Part shown: piece after piece, positions 54,410 through 63,066 of the stretch
How positions within the stretch are numbered: position 1 is the first letter of the stretch
How the letters are laid out: every line of letters starts with the position of its first letter
Origin: Collinsella sp.
GTDB taxonomy: Bacteria > Actinomycetota > Coriobacteriia > Coriobacteriales > Coriobacteriaceae
Direction of reading: 5' to 3'
Length of the DNA stretch: 64,000 bases
NCBI GenBank assembly: GCA_018378775.1
Contig: JAGZWV010000001.1
Span: 1-64,000, forward strand
Notes under the pieces: generated by a model
Databases searched by the model: none
What the model saw: the letters and a program-made list of their open reading frames with translations, nothing else
Told to the model about the DNA's origin: nothing
Made by a program: the position numbers and the translations under genes

Positions 54410-54691
54410 TTAGGCTTCAGCAACCTTGTGGCCGAGCGCCTTCTCGTAACGGGCCTCGTCGTAAGAGATGTCGCCGTCGACAATCTCGTCCATAGCCATC
54501 GAGATGGTATCGGCACCGGAAAGCCCGATGGTGATGTCATCGACATCCTGGACGGCAAGCACGCGGTTGTGCTGGCCACGCAGCATGCTATTGATGTCGC
54601 AGGCGCGCTTGGAGGCAAGCGAAGCGAGCAGGAAGCGGTTGTGATCGGTCTTCTCCAGAAGATCGTCAATGCAAGGCTTTACAACGGACAC
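54410..54691 (-). CDS. rpoZ: RNA polymerase omega subunit
   Basis: Small assembly subunit of RNA polymerase, 93 residues. Conserved elements are PCIDDLLEKTDHNRFLLA, SKRACDINSM (the RA(R/C)QIN-like core) and YDEARYEKALG. It starts at GTG 54691. It follows gmk by five bases, the usual gmk-rpoZ order. Confidence 0.9.
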   Translation of the reverse strand: MSVVKPCIDDLLEKTDHNRFLLASLASKRACDINSMLRGQHNRVLAVQDVDDITIGLSGADTISMAMDEIVDGDISYDEARYEKALGHKVAEA

Positions 54692-54696
54692 GGACC

Positions 54697-55266
54697 TCAG
54701 ATCCTTTCATGCATATCGAGAACGCGAACGAGCTCATCGGTCGCGCGGTCGAGATCGTCATTCACCACGACGTCGTCGTAGCGGTCGGCAAGGGCAAGCT
54801 CATCGGCGGCGTTTGCCATACGCAGCTCGATTGTCTCGGGCGTCTCGGTACCGCGACCGACCAGACGCTCGCGGAGTACCTCAAGCGAAGGCGGCTTGAT
54901 AAAGATCAGCACGGCCTCGGGGAAACGCTCCTTCACCTGCAGGGCACCCTGGACATCGATCTCCAAAATCAGAGATGCGCCAGAGGCGAGCTTGGACTGG
55001 ACCTCGCTCACCAACGTGCCGTAGCAGTTACCGTGGACCTCGGCCCACTCAACAAACTCACCGTTTGCCACGCGGCGGTCGAACTCCTCGCGCGTCAGAA
55101 AAAAGTAGTTGACGCCGTCGACCTCACCTTTGCGTGGTGCTCGCGTGGTAGCCGAAACCGTCAGGCCCAGATTCGAGCGGCGCTCGCGCACACGAGTGAC
55201 GAGCGTACCCTTGCCTGCGCCTGACGGTCCAGAAATCACAAAGAGCTTGGAATCCTGAGCGCTCAC
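54697..55266 (-). CDS. gmk: Guanylate kinase
   Basis: Phosphorylates GMP to GDP. The 189 residues contain the P-loop SGPSGAGKGTLV, SATTRAPRKGEVDGVNYFF and a LILEIDVQGALQVK segment. GTG 55266 abuts the mihF stop codon. mihF-gmk-rpoZ is a conserved actinobacterial block. Confidence 0.96.
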   Translation of the reverse strand: MSAQDSKLFVISGPSGAGKGTLVTRVRERRSNLGLTVSATTRAPRKGEVDGVNYFFLTREEFDRRVANGEFVEWAEVHGNCYGTLVSEVQSKLASGASLILEIDVQGALQVKERFPEAVLIFIKPPSLEVLRERLVGRGTETPETIELRMANAADELALADRYDDVVVNDDLDRATDELVRVLDMHERI

Positions 55267-55575
55267 TTATTTGGTCAGCTGCTCGAGGAGCTGCTCGCGC
55301 TGACGGACGCCAAGGCCCTGAACGCGACGGGTAGCGGAGATGCCGAGCTCCTCCATGATCTTGGCGGCCTTGGCCTTACCATAACCAGGGAGAGACTCGA
55401 TGAGGGTGGAAACCTTCATGCGGGAAGCGATGGGGTCATCGGAGTTGAGCACGGACTCGAGGGACTTCTCGCCCTTCTTGATCTGCTCGCGAAGCTCAGC
55501 GCGGGCGTGACGTGCGGCAGCAGCCTTCTCAAGAGCCTGCTTACGCTGCTCATCGGTAAGCTGAGGGAGTGCCAT
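55267..55575 (-). CDS. mihF: Actinobacterial integration host factor MihF
   Basis: DNA-binding nucleoid protein of 102 residues. The conserved region is DPIASRMKVSTLIESLPGYG followed by KAAKIMEELGISATRRVQGLG, a helix-two-turn-helix typical of mIHF. ATG 55575 follows GGAGG. It is a good marker of actinobacterial origin. Confidence 0.95.
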   Translation of the reverse strand: MALPQLTDEQRKQALEKAAAARHARAELREQIKKGEKSLESVLNSDDPIASRMKVSTLIESLPGYGKAKAAKIMEELGISATRRVQGLGVRQREQLLEQLTK

Positions 55576-55711
55576 TCGTACCTCCAAATAGTTGGGTTAT
55601 ATCTGATTCAATAATTGGCATTTTAGCACGTAGAACGTACAAAATGCCCAATCGCGGCTCCATAGGTTAGACGATACCCGCAAAAAGTGCAATATACTGC
55701 GCCCAAAGTTA

Positions 55712-55769
55712 AGCCCCTGACCTGCGATTCCACACAAAGGATGGGAAAGTTTACGCAGGCACAGGGGCT
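55712..55769. terminator. Hairpin downstream of pyrF, possible terminator
   Basis: AGCCCCTG-A-CCTGCG (55712-55726) pairs with CGCAGG-CA-CAGGGGCT (55754-55769) across a 27-nt loop. On the minus strand TTAACTTT follows. It is the only hairpin between the end of the pyr genes and mihF; the weak T-run leaves its role uncertain. Confidence 0.5.
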
Positions 55770-55814
55770 ATTTTGTGCTAATGAGACCCAAAAGTGGTGA
55801 CTTAGGGGAATCTT

Positions 55815-56531
55815 TTACGCGACGTTTTCGACCAGCTCGGCGACGATGGCGTCAAAGGCGGCAACCGGATCGTCGGCACCGGTGATGGGACGGCCCACCA
55901 CAATGTGGCTTGCGCCACGCTCGATAGCCTGGGAAGGCGTCGCCACGCGGGACTGGTCACCAAGGGCGGCACCAACCGGACGCACACCCGGAGTCACGAT
56001 CAGGGCATCGGGACCCAACAGCTCACGCATGTCGTGAGCCTCCATCGGCGAGCACACGATGCCGTCGATGCCGTTGGCCTGAGCGAGCTTTGCCAGGCGG
56101 GCGGCCTCCTCGGCCACGGGCGACTCGACGCCGATCTCGCTCAAGGCGTCCTGATTCATGCTCGTGAGCACGGTGATGGCGACGAGCTTGGCGCGGTCGT
56201 CGCGCGCCTCCTCGGCACCCTCGCGGCAGGCAGCAAGCATTGCGCCCGAACCCAAGCCGTGAACCGAGAGCAGGTCGGCACCGGCAAGCGAGGCCGAGCG
56301 GGCGGCACCGCGAACCTGATGCGGAATATCATGGAACTTAAGGTCAAGAAAGACCTTAAAGCCTAGGTCCTTAAAGGTCTTGACGATCTGGGGACCCTCG
56401 GCGTAATAGAGCGTCATACCAACCTTGAGCCAAGCGGCATGGCCCGAAAGCTCGTGGGCGAGCTCGAGCGCACGCTCACGATCGCAGTCGAGGGCGACGA
56501 TTACGCGGTCGCGGGCATCGGTCTCTAGCAT
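55815..56531 (-). CDS. pyrF: Orotidine 5'-phosphate decarboxylase
   Basis: Last step to UMP. The 238 residues have the catalytic K/D pattern in FLDLKFHDIPHQV (the D-x-K-x2-D motif) and VTPGVRPVG near the end. ATG 56531 overlaps the pyrD end by seven bases, indicating coupling. It is the last gene of the pyr run. Confidence 0.95.
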   Translation of the reverse strand: MLETDARDRVIVALDCDRERALELAHELSGHAAWLKVGMTLYYAEGPQIVKTFKDLGFKVFLDLKFHDIPHQVRGAARSASLAGADLLSVHGLGSGAMLAACREGAEEARDDRAKLVAITVLTSMNQDALSEIGVESPVAEEAARLAKLAQANGIDGIVCSPMEAHDMRELLGPDALIVTPGVRPVGAALGDQSRVATPSQAIERGASHIVVGRPITGADDPVAAFDAIVAELVENVA

Positions 56532-57433
56532 TCGAACGCACCTACCAGTTCGTTGATGTCCTTTACGCCCTGGGACTCGGCCCAGGCCTCGAGCTCGTGC
56601 GCGATCTTGAGCGAAGCGCACGGATCGACGAAGTTGGCCATGCCAACCGACACGCAGGTGGCACCGGCCAGGATAAACTCGGCCGCATCCTCGCCGGTCA
56701 TGACACCGCCGACACCGTTGATGGGGATATCGACGGCCTGGGCGACCTCCCAGACCATGCGCACGGCGATGTGGTGGCACAGCGGGCCCGAAAGGCCGCC
56801 CTTGGGCTTTGCCACGCGGGACTTGCGGGTATGGACGTCGATGGCCATGCCCTGGATGGAGTTAATGACCGAAAGGCCGTCGGCGCCGGCGGCTTCGAGG
56901 GCCTTGGCGATCTCGGCGACGTTGACCGGCGCCATCTTCACGAACAGCGGCTTATCGGTCACCTTGCGGCAGGCAGCCATAACGGAAGAGGCGCCCTCGG
57001 GCGTGGAGCCCATGGCGGCACCGCCGGCGGCGATGTTGGGGCAGCTCACGTTGATCTCGTAGCCGGCAGCCCAGGGGCATAGCTCGACATACATCTCGAG
57101 CGCGCGCACAAACTCGTCAACGGAGTGGCCGGCAACCTGACAGATGACCTGGCAACCGTCCTTGGACAGCTGTTCGAGCCACGGGCCTGACTCACGGGCA
57201 AAGGCGGCCACGCCGGGGTTCTGAAGGCCCACGGAGTTGATCATACCGCCCGGGATCTCGGCCATGCGGGGCGCGGGGTTGCCGGGCCAGGGCTCGGCTG
57301 CGCAACCCTTGGTGGTGATGGCGCCCAGCTGGGAAACATCAAAGAAGTTCTGGAACTGCCAACCGTAACCAAAAGTACCGGCTGCGGTGTTGATGGGGTT
57401 CTGCATCTTGACGCCGCCGAAATCGACGGCCAT
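56525..57433 (-). CDS. pyrD: Dihydroorotate dehydrogenase, class 1B catalytic subunit
   Basis: Oxidises dihydroorotate to orotate with electrons passed through PyrK to NAD. The 302 residues show the FMN domain with NPINTAAGTFGYG, NSVGLQNPG and YEINVSCPN, the cysteine base typical of class 1. I chose ATG 57433 (MAVDFGGVKMQNP); GTG at 57439 or 57448 is also possible, and the latter would overlap the pyrK stop. Confidence 0.93.
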   Translation of the reverse strand: MAVDFGGVKMQNPINTAAGTFGYGWQFQNFFDVSQLGAITTKGCAAEPWPGNPAPRMAEIPGGMINSVGLQNPGVAAFARESGPWLEQLSKDGCQVICQVAGHSVDEFVRALEMYVELCPWAAGYEINVSCPNIAAGGAAMGSTPEGASSVMAACRKVTDKPLFVKMAPVNVAEIAKALEAAGADGLSVINSIQGMAIDVHTRKSRVAKPKGGLSGPLCHHIAVRMVWEVAQAVDIPINGVGGVMTGEDAAEFILAGATCVSVGMANFVDPCASLKIAHELEAWAESQGVKDINELVGAFEC

Positions 57434-57447
57434 GTTCACGGTACCCA

Positions 57448-58239
57448 CTAGAAGACCACCACCTTGGAAGCATCGAACACGGGGCCGCACATGCAAGCAC
57501 CCTTCATACCGTCGACCGTCTCGACATTGCAGGTGTTGCAGGCGCCAAAGCCACAGCTCATCATGCGCTCGAGGGACACCTCGCAGTACGCACCGGCCTC
57601 GGCGGCAGCAGCGGCGACCTTCTTCATCATGACGGCGGGACCGCAGCTGGCGACGTAGTCGTAGCCGCCCTCGCCGAGCAGCTCGGCGGCAGGATCGGTG
57701 CAAAAACCGTGCGTGCCGAGCGAGCCGTCGTCGGTGCAAACGTTGACCGTGGCGCCCAGCGCGCGGAACTCATCGATGCCCACGGCCTTGGAAGCGGTGC
57801 CAAAACCCAGGCACACGTCGACGGCCACACCCTGCTCGGCAAGCTTGCCGGCAAGGCACAGCACGGGCGGAACACCGATGCCGCCCGCCACGAGCAGCGC
57901 CTTCCTGGTGCCCTCGGGAACAAGCCAGCCGCGGCCGCCAGGGCCCAACAGGTTAGAGGTGGAGCCGGGGCCCATCTGGGACAAACGACGGGTATCGTCG
58001 CCCACGACGGCGTACCACAGCTCGACGGTGCCGGCCTCGGCGTCGGCGCGGTAGTAGCTCAGGGGCACGCGAAGCAGCGAGGACGCATCACCGGGTACGG
58101 CGATGTTCACAAACTGACCGGGCTTGAGCGCACTTGCAAGCTTGGGGGCCGAGATGACGAGCGAGAAGACGCCGTCGGCAATCTCCCGGTTCGAGACGAC
58201 CTCGAAGTCGTGCATGCGTGCAGTGGAAGGTGTGGGCAT
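57448..58239 (-). CDS. pyrK: Dihydroorotate dehydrogenase electron-transfer subunit
   Basis: FAD and [2Fe-2S] subunit that carries electrons from PyrD to NAD. The 263 residues have a ferredoxin-reductase fold (RVPLSYYRAD for FAD, LLVAGGIGVPPVL for NAD). The iron-sulfur cysteines are in MSCGFGACNTCNVE and GACMCGP. ATG 58239 follows GGAGCG. Confidence 0.93.
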   Translation of the reverse strand: MPTPSTARMHDFEVVSNREIADGVFSLVISAPKLASALKPGQFVNIAVPGDASSLLRVPLSYYRADAEAGTVELWYAVVGDDTRRLSQMGPGSTSNLLGPGGRGWLVPEGTRKALLVAGGIGVPPVLCLAGKLAEQGVAVDVCLGFGTASKAVGIDEFRALGATVNVCTDDGSLGTHGFCTDPAAELLGEGGYDYVASCGPAVMMKKVAAAAAEAGAYCEVSLERMMSCGFGACNTCNVETVDGMKGACMCGPVFDASKVVVF

Positions 58240-58286
58240 AAACGCTCCAATCCCCCATGCGGTTGCATGGTCCAAACGAATAGAAA

Positions 58287-58311
58287 GCGCGGCACCGCAA
58301 GGGCGCCGCGC
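58287..58311 (-). promoter_or_regulatory. Hairpin between pyrC and pyrK
   Basis: GCGCGGC and GCCGCGC enclose an 11-nt loop; on the minus strand TTTCTATTC follows. It sits in the only real gap of the pyr run (92 bases) and may be a partial terminator or an mRNA end-stabiliser that sets the pyrKDF level. Confidence 0.45.
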
Positions 58312-58331
58312 ACAAAAGCGATAAGGCTATG

Positions 58332-59621
58332 CTAGCAGATGCAGCCGTCGGCAAGCGTCTGTTTACCGCCGACAAATACATCGGTGGCACGACCGGTGAG
58401 CGTGCGGCCGGCAAAACCGGAGTTCTCGGCGCGCGACTCGTAACCGTCCTCGCCAACCGTCCAGGTTGCGGAGGGGTCGAACACGGTCAGGTCGGCAACG
58501 GATCCCGCCTTGACCTGAACCTGGTCGAGACCCAGGATCTCACGCGGTTTGATGGCCATGAGCTCGACCATGCGGCCCATGCTCATCTTGCCCGTGTTGA
58601 CCAGCTCGGTGAGCACGAGCGACAGCGAGGTCTCGAGGCCGATCATGCCAAAGGGTGCGAGCTCGAACTCGCGGGCCTTCTCCCACGGGGTGTGCGGAGC
58701 GTGATCGGTAACGATCACGTCGACGGTACCGTCGATGACGCCCTGACGAATGGCTTCGGCGTCCTCGTCGGTGCGCAGCGGCGGATTGACCTTGAGCGAG
58801 GTGTTGTAGGTCTCGTCCAGGTCGTTCTCGGTCAGGAACATGTGGTGCGGGGTGGCCTCGCAGGTAACCTGAACGCCAGCGGCCTTACCGGCACGCACGA
58901 TCTCCAGACCATGGGCGGTGGAGATGTGCTGGATGTGCAGCTTGGCGCCGGTCAGCTTGGCGATCTCGATGTCGCGGGCGATCTGGAGCTCCTCGCCGGC
59001 AGCCGGCCAACCCTCGAGGGCCAGACGGGTCGAGACCTTGCCCTCGTTGATCTGGCCATGGCCGACCAGGTCCTCGTCCTGGCAGTGGCTCATGAAGACC
59101 TTGCCGAACATCTTGCCGTAGTCCATGCAGCGACGGAGCATGCCCGCGCCCTGCACGCCGCGACCGTCATCGGTGAAGGCGACGGCGCCGTGGGCGACCA
59201 TATCGCCCATCTCGGACATGGCCTCGCCCTTAAGACCGCGGGTCATAGCGCCCGACGGATAGACGCGGCAGTGGCCGACCTCGGCAGCGCGGGACTTGAC
59301 GAACTCAACGACAGTGCCGTTATCGGTGACGGGATCGGTGTTGGGCATGGCGCACACGCCGGTAAAGCCGCCCTTGGCAGCTGCGCGGGTGCCGCTCTCG
59401 ATGTCCTCTTTGACCTCGTAGCCGGGCTCGCGAAGGTGAACGTGCATGTCCACCAGGCCGGGGACGAGGTACTTGCCGGAAAGGTCGCGGACCTCGGCCC
59501 CCTCGACGGCGAGATTCTCGCCGACCTCGGCGATCTTGTCGCCGTCAATCAGGACGTCAACGACACCGTCAAGCTCGACGGACGGGTCGACGACGTGGGC
59601 ATTCTTAAGAAGCAAGGCCAT
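58332..59621 (-). CDS. pyrC: Dihydroorotase
   Basis: Cyclises carbamoyl aspartate to dihydroorotate. The 429 residues show the metal motif DMHVHLREPG, AMPNTDPVTDN, and IVTDHAPHTPWEK. ATG 59621 follows GGAGG by eight bases and overlaps the pyrB end by 17 bases. Confidence 0.95.
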   Translation of the reverse strand: MALLLKNAHVVDPSVELDGVVDVLIDGDKIAEVGENLAVEGAEVRDLSGKYLVPGLVDMHVHLREPGYEVKEDIESGTRAAAKGGFTGVCAMPNTDPVTDNGTVVEFVKSRAAEVGHCRVYPSGAMTRGLKGEAMSEMGDMVAHGAVAFTDDGRGVQGAGMLRRCMDYGKMFGKVFMSHCQDEDLVGHGQINEGKVSTRLALEGWPAAGEELQIARDIEIAKLTGAKLHIQHISTAHGLEIVRAGKAAGVQVTCEATPHHMFLTENDLDETYNTSLKVNPPLRTDEDAEAIRQGVIDGTVDVIVTDHAPHTPWEKAREFELAPFGMIGLETSLSLVLTELVNTGKMSMGRMVELMAIKPREILGLDQVQVKAGSVADLTVFDPSATWTVGEDGYESRAENSGFAGRTLTGRATDVFVGGKQTLADGCIC

Positions 59622-60549
59622 TATCGGCACCTCCAAGCAGCAGATACAGGATAGCCATACGCACGCAGATACCGGCGTAGACCTGCTCCAGGATGACGGA
59701 GCGTTGCGGGTGGTCGGCCATATAGGAGTCGAACTCGACGCCGCGGTTGATGGGGCCCGGGTGGCAGATGATCGCGTCGGGCTTCATGAGCTTCTCGCGG
59801 TCCTTGGTCAGGCCGAAGAGCTTGTGGTACTCGCGAATGGTCGGGAACGGGGCACCCTCGAGGCGCTCCTGTTGCACGCGCAGCATGTAGACGACGTCCA
59901 GCTCGGGCAGGACGGAATCGAGGTCGCTCGTCACGTGGTCGCAGCCCAGGACCTCGGGCGACGGCGGCAGCAGCGTGCCGGGGGCGACGGCGTAGGTCTC
60001 ACAGCCCATGATCTTAAGGGCGGGGATCAGCGAGCCGCAAACGCGGGAGTGGGCGATATCGCCGACGACGGCGACCTTCAGACCGTGGAAGTCACCCTTG
60101 TGCTCCCAGATGGTGTACAGGTCGAGCAGGGCCTGCGTAGGATGGTTGTGCTTGCCGTCACCGGCGCAGATGACGCTTGCGGGCGAGTTCTGCGTGACGA
60201 TGTAGGGAGCGCCGGCGTGCTTGTCGCGCACGACAATGCAGTCGATCTTATAAGCGTTGAGGGTCTCAACGGTGTCGACGAGGCTCTCGCCCTTGACCGT
60301 GGAGGTCGAGGAGCCGCCAAAGTTAAGACTGTCGGCCGAAAGACGCTTCTCGGCGAGCTCGAAAGAGCTGCGGGTGCGCGTCGAGGGCTCGTTGAACATG
60401 TTGACGATGGTCTTGCCCTTGAGCGTGGGGACCTTCTTGATGGCACGCTCGTTGACCTCGGAGAACGCCTTGGCGGTCTCGAGGATGAGCTTGATATCCT
60501 CTTCGGAGTACTCGGTAATGTCGATCAGGTGCTTATGGTTGAACGCCAC
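59605..60549 (-). CDS. pyrB: Aspartate carbamoyltransferase catalytic subunit
   Basis: First committed step of pyrimidine synthesis. The 314 residues carry the carbamoyl-phosphate loop NEPSTRTRSSFE, HPTQALLDLYT and CHPGPINRGVE. I chose GTG 60549 (VAFNHKHLIDI); it begins four bases after pyrR stops. No pyrI regulatory subunit is present, as in other pyrR-containing bacteria. Confidence 0.95.
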   Translation of the reverse strand: MAFNHKHLIDITEYSEEDIKLILETAKAFSEVNERAIKKVPTLKGKTIVNMFNEPSTRTRSSFELAEKRLSADSLNFGGSSTSTVKGESLVDTVETLNAYKIDCIVVRDKHAGAPYIVTQNSPASVICAGDGKHNHPTQALLDLYTIWEHKGDFHGLKVAVVGDIAHSRVCGSLIPALKIMGCETYAVAPGTLLPPSPEVLGCDHVTSDLDSVLPELDVVYMLRVQQERLEGAPFPTIREYHKLFGLTKDREKLMKPDAIICHPGPINRGVEFDSYMADHPQRSVILEQVYAGICVRMAILYLLLGGADNGLAS

Positions 60550-60553
60550 GGTA

Positions 60554-61138
60554 CTACTCACCTCCCAGCGGCGCGGAGCCCACGTGGGAACCCGGCGCGA
60601 CGTCATTAATCTCGACAGCGGTGTGGCCGTCGACTTCCTTCATATATAGGTGCACGTTCTCCTCATGCGACGAGGGAACGTTCTTGCCGACAAAGTCCGG
60701 CGAGATGGGGAGCTCGCGGTGGCCGCGGTCAACGAGGACTGCCAGCTCAATGCGGCTCGGACGGCCCAGGTCCATGACGGCGTCGAGAGCGGCGCGGATG
60801 GTACGGCCCGTATACAGGATGTCGTCCACCAGCACGACGCGCTTGCCGTCGACGCTGAAGGGAATGTTGGTAGCGTGGATCGCGGGAGCGAAATTGGTCG
60901 CGTAGTCATCGCGGTAGAAGCTGATGTCGAGGCTGCCGAGCGGAACGTCGACGCCCTCGATCTCCTTGATCTCCTCGGCGAGCTTCTTTGCCAGAAGGTC
61001 GCCGCGCGTGACGATGCCGACCAGAGCGAGGTCTTCACAGCCCTCGTTGCGCTCGAGAATCTCGTGCGCGATGCGGGTCATCGCTCGATTGACGGCGGTC
61101 TCGTCCATGATGACCGCCTTGGGGGAAGTCGTGCCCAT
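60554..61138 (-). CDS. pyrR: Pyrimidine operon regulator/uracil phosphoribosyltransferase PyrR
   Basis: RNA-binding regulator that responds to UMP, with weak uracil phosphoribosyltransferase activity. The 194 residues have the PRPP loop VVLVDDILYTGRTIRAA, and DISFYRDD. ATG 61138 follows GAGGAAGGAG. It is the first gene of pyrRBCKDF, with a structured leader upstream, so it probably controls its own operon. Confidence 0.95.
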   Translation of the reverse strand: MGTTSPKAVIMDETAVNRAMTRIAHEILERNEGCEDLALVGIVTRGDLLAKKLAEEIKEIEGVDVPLGSLDISFYRDDYATNFAPAIHATNIPFSVDGKRVVLVDDILYTGRTIRAALDAVMDLGRPSRIELAVLVDRGHRELPISPDFVGKNVPSSHEENVHLYMKEVDGHTAVEINDVAPGSHVGSAPLGGE

Positions 61139-61177
61139 CGATCTCCTTCCTCACATGTCTTGACTGCTGACACAGTC

Positions 61178-61264
61178 AAAAAAAATAGATGCCCGACCGC
61201 TTAAAGCGGACCAGACACCCACAGGAAGGGCTGCTCTTTGGCAGCTATGTAATTCCATGTGGGT
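61178..61264 (-). promoter_or_regulatory. Structured leader of the pyr operon, possible attenuator
   Basis: In minus-strand order: ACCCACA...TGTGGGT (61264-61217) closes an inner GCTGC-CAAAGA-GCAGC hairpin, then CCGCT-TTA-AGCGG (61209-61197), then a run of eight T (61185-61178). A terminator-like end before pyrR fits PyrR attenuation, but I do not see the classical PyrR anti-antiterminator consensus, so the mechanism is open. The remaining bases up to the rpmB promoter hold no gene. Confidence 0.6.
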
Positions 61265-61530
61265 ATCTCGTACCCCTTTAATGGTCATGGGATAGTGTAG
61301 CCAACCTCGAGCTTAATTGCGAGCATTAATACAGAGCAATCCGTAAACGGAGCCCAATGCTCAATAAACCTATATATATTTGTGGGACGAGCTTGAAAAC
61401 ACACGCACGAGCTGGCATAATCCCCTCTGCTGCACGCAAATCGGATCTACGTCCAGGGCCGTGGCGTGAGCACTATCGCCAAAAGAGGAATATCTCTGTG
61501 TAGATTACGCACAGGGAGCTGCTTCTGTGC

Positions 61531-61536
61531 TATAGT
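61531..61536 (+). promoter_or_regulatory. Putative extended -10 of rpmB
   Basis: TGTGCTATAGT resembles an extended -10, 55 bases upstream of the rpmB start. No convincing -35 is visible. Confidence 0.4.
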
Positions 61537-61590
61537 TCAGGCTTGTTTGTTAACGCGACATGTTCGTTTGTCGCCCAAGGAGGGTCAGTT

Positions 61591-61779
61591 ATGTCCAAAG
61601 TTTGCGAAGTTTGCGGTAAGCACCCCGTTGCCGGTCGCTCCATCAGCCACTCTCACCGCGTCACCAACCGTAAGTTCCGCCCCAACATCCAGCGCGTCTA
61701 CGTCGTCGTCGATGGTCACCGTCGCAAGATGAACGTTTGCTCCACCTGCCTCAAGTCCGGCAAGGTTGCGCGCTCCTAA
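61591..61779 (+). CDS. rpmB: 50S ribosomal protein L28
   Basis: Large-subunit protein of 62 residues from ATG 61591 with AAGGAGGG upstream. It is the zinc-binding form, with C-x2-C in VCEVCGK and in VCSTCLK. A paralog without cysteines could exist elsewhere for zinc-poor growth. Confidence 0.96.
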   Translation: MSKVCEVCGKHPVAGRSISHSHRVTNRKFRPNIQRVYVVVDGHRRKMNVCSTCLKSGKVARS

Positions 61780-61847
61780 ATAAGGTCTTACCAACAAGTA
61801 CCTCGGACTCTCCGGGTCAAAGACCTCGCGTTCACATAGAACTTACC

Positions 61848-61880
61848 AAAGGCGCCCTCCCCTACGGAGGGCGCCTTTTT
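61848..61880 (+). terminator. Intrinsic terminator of rpmB
   Basis: AAAGGCGCCCTCC pairs with GGAGGGCGCCTTT around CCTAC, then continues TTTTT. Confidence 0.93.
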
Positions 61881-61887
61881 GCACTCA

Positions 61888-62909
61888 TTGGGGACAGACT
61901 TACATGAGTGCTTTCACGCATTGGGGACAGACATGAAGCACGCATGCGACGCACTGACTGGCTCCGGCCCCTGCCTCACGCAGCATCCTTCCAGCCTGCA
62001 GTTGCCTTGGTCACGCTTGTAGCGCCGATGCCGGTGATACGGGCAATTTGCTTGACCGTGAGATGCGCCCGCCTAAGCCTCAGCAGACACGCATCGCGTT
62101 CGGGGCGTGGCAGGGCTTTGAGCAGTGCAGGATCTATGCTCGGCAGAACTTCGCGCGCAACGGAAAGGGCCTCCTCATCGGGGATCCGCCGGCGTGGAAG
62201 AACCTCCATTGACCAGATGCGCCCGGCAACTTCCTCGAGATGCTCGCAATAGCAACGAGAGCCACCGACAATATCGAGCATAGGGGCCGCATCACAGATG
62301 TCAAAGGGATCATAGCCCAGCTGATACGCCTTATAGCTTGACCAGCGGTACACATCGAGCGAGTCAAGCGCACCCTTCACGGGATTGAGATGAATATAGT
62401 CGAGCAGCTGCACCGCCTGCGCGTCCGACTCAACCGCGACCCGCGAATAGCGATTGTCAAACAGATGTCCCGTTCTCCCCGTTTTTCCATTGAAATACTT
62501 AGCATATGCCGTCAGCGCGCACTGCATTGCCTTTGAAAGGTTGTCAAATGGGTCATCAACCATCAAATGGAAGTGATTGTCCATAAGGCACCAAGCCAAC
62601 ACCGCCACTTCATGGCGCGCAAACCTGTCCGAGATATCCGATAAGAAACGATAACGGTCGGAGTCATCTTCAAAAATAATCTGTTTGGAGTTGCCGCGGT
62701 CAAAGACGTGGTAATAGCCAGTGATCGAAACGGGGCGGGCGCATCGGGGCATAATCTCTCCTTTCAAAACTGTTCAGGCAACACCTAAAAGGAGAGAAGC
62801 AACGCGAAATGCTGAGCCTGCAACCTATTTATATCCAATAAGCGGCAATAACAGGCCCAGAACGGCAAAATGGCAAAACGATGTCTGTCCCAAGTAAGCC
62901 TGTCCCCAA
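61888..62909 (-). mobile_element. RAYT unit bounded by GGGGACAG inverted repeats
   Basis: On the left, TTGGGGACAGACTTACATGAG (61888) and TTGGGGACAGACATGAAG (61921) occur as direct copies. On the right, 62881-62909 read on the minus strand gives TTGGGGACAGGCTTACTTGG then GGACAGACAT. The two ends are therefore inverted and each carries two GGGACAG boxes. Between them lies one transposase-like gene. A related solo hairpin is at 33771-33802. Confidence 0.7.
61976..62752 (-). CDS. REP-associated tyrosine transposase (RAYT, Y1/HUH family)
   Basis: Single-strand DNA endonuclease-like protein of 258 residues related to IS200/IS605 TnpA. The HUH motif is H60-F-H62 in LMDNHFHLMV. The nucleophile tyrosine is in TAYAKYFNGK (Y83 or Y86), followed by GRTGHLFDNRYSR. 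A C-terminal helix-turn-helix (LTVKQIARITGIGATSVTKA) is common in RAYTs. ATG 62752 follows AAAGGAGAG. RAYTs are usually single-copy, domesticated genes that act on REP sequences scattered in the genome; several hairpin repeats in this window are candidate substrates. Confidence 0.88.
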   Translation of the reverse strand: MPRCARPVSITGYYHVFDRGNSKQIIFEDDSDRYRFLSDISDRFARHEVAVLAWCLMDNHFHLMVDDPFDNLSKAMQCALTAYAKYFNGKTGRTGHLFDNRYSRVAVESDAQAVQLLDYIHLNPVKGALDSLDVYRWSSYKAYQLGYDPFDICDAAPMLDIVGGSRCYCEHLEEVAGRIWSMEVLPRRRIPDEEALSVAREVLPSIDPALLKALPRPERDACLLRLRRAHLTVKQIARITGIGATSVTKATAGWKDAA

Positions 62910-62947
62910 CGAGCGGGGCGGAAGAGCAGGCAAATAGTTTTAGTTAG

Positions 62948-62971
62948 AACGTTTCAGTTTATTGAAGCGTT
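62948..62971. promoter_or_regulatory. Imperfect inverted repeat in the adhE upstream region
   Basis: AACGTTTCA and TGAAGCGTT (one mismatch) flank six A/T-rich bases, about 100 bases before adhE. A TATCAT at 63021-63026 may be the -10. It does not match the Rex operator consensus. The rest of 62910-63066 shows nothing else. Confidence 0.45.
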
Positions 62972-63066
62972 TTAGTGTGCCTTTTAAAGGAATCTGACCG
63001 TTCGCCGAATAATTTCTTGCTATCATGCAAGGCGTAGGGTAAATCTCCGATCGCAAGGAGACACAA

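Noticed and set aside
62948..62971. Rex operator for adhE
   Set aside because: The AACGTTTCA/TGAAGCGTT repeat does not fit the TTGTGAA-type Rex consensus, so no Rex claim is made.
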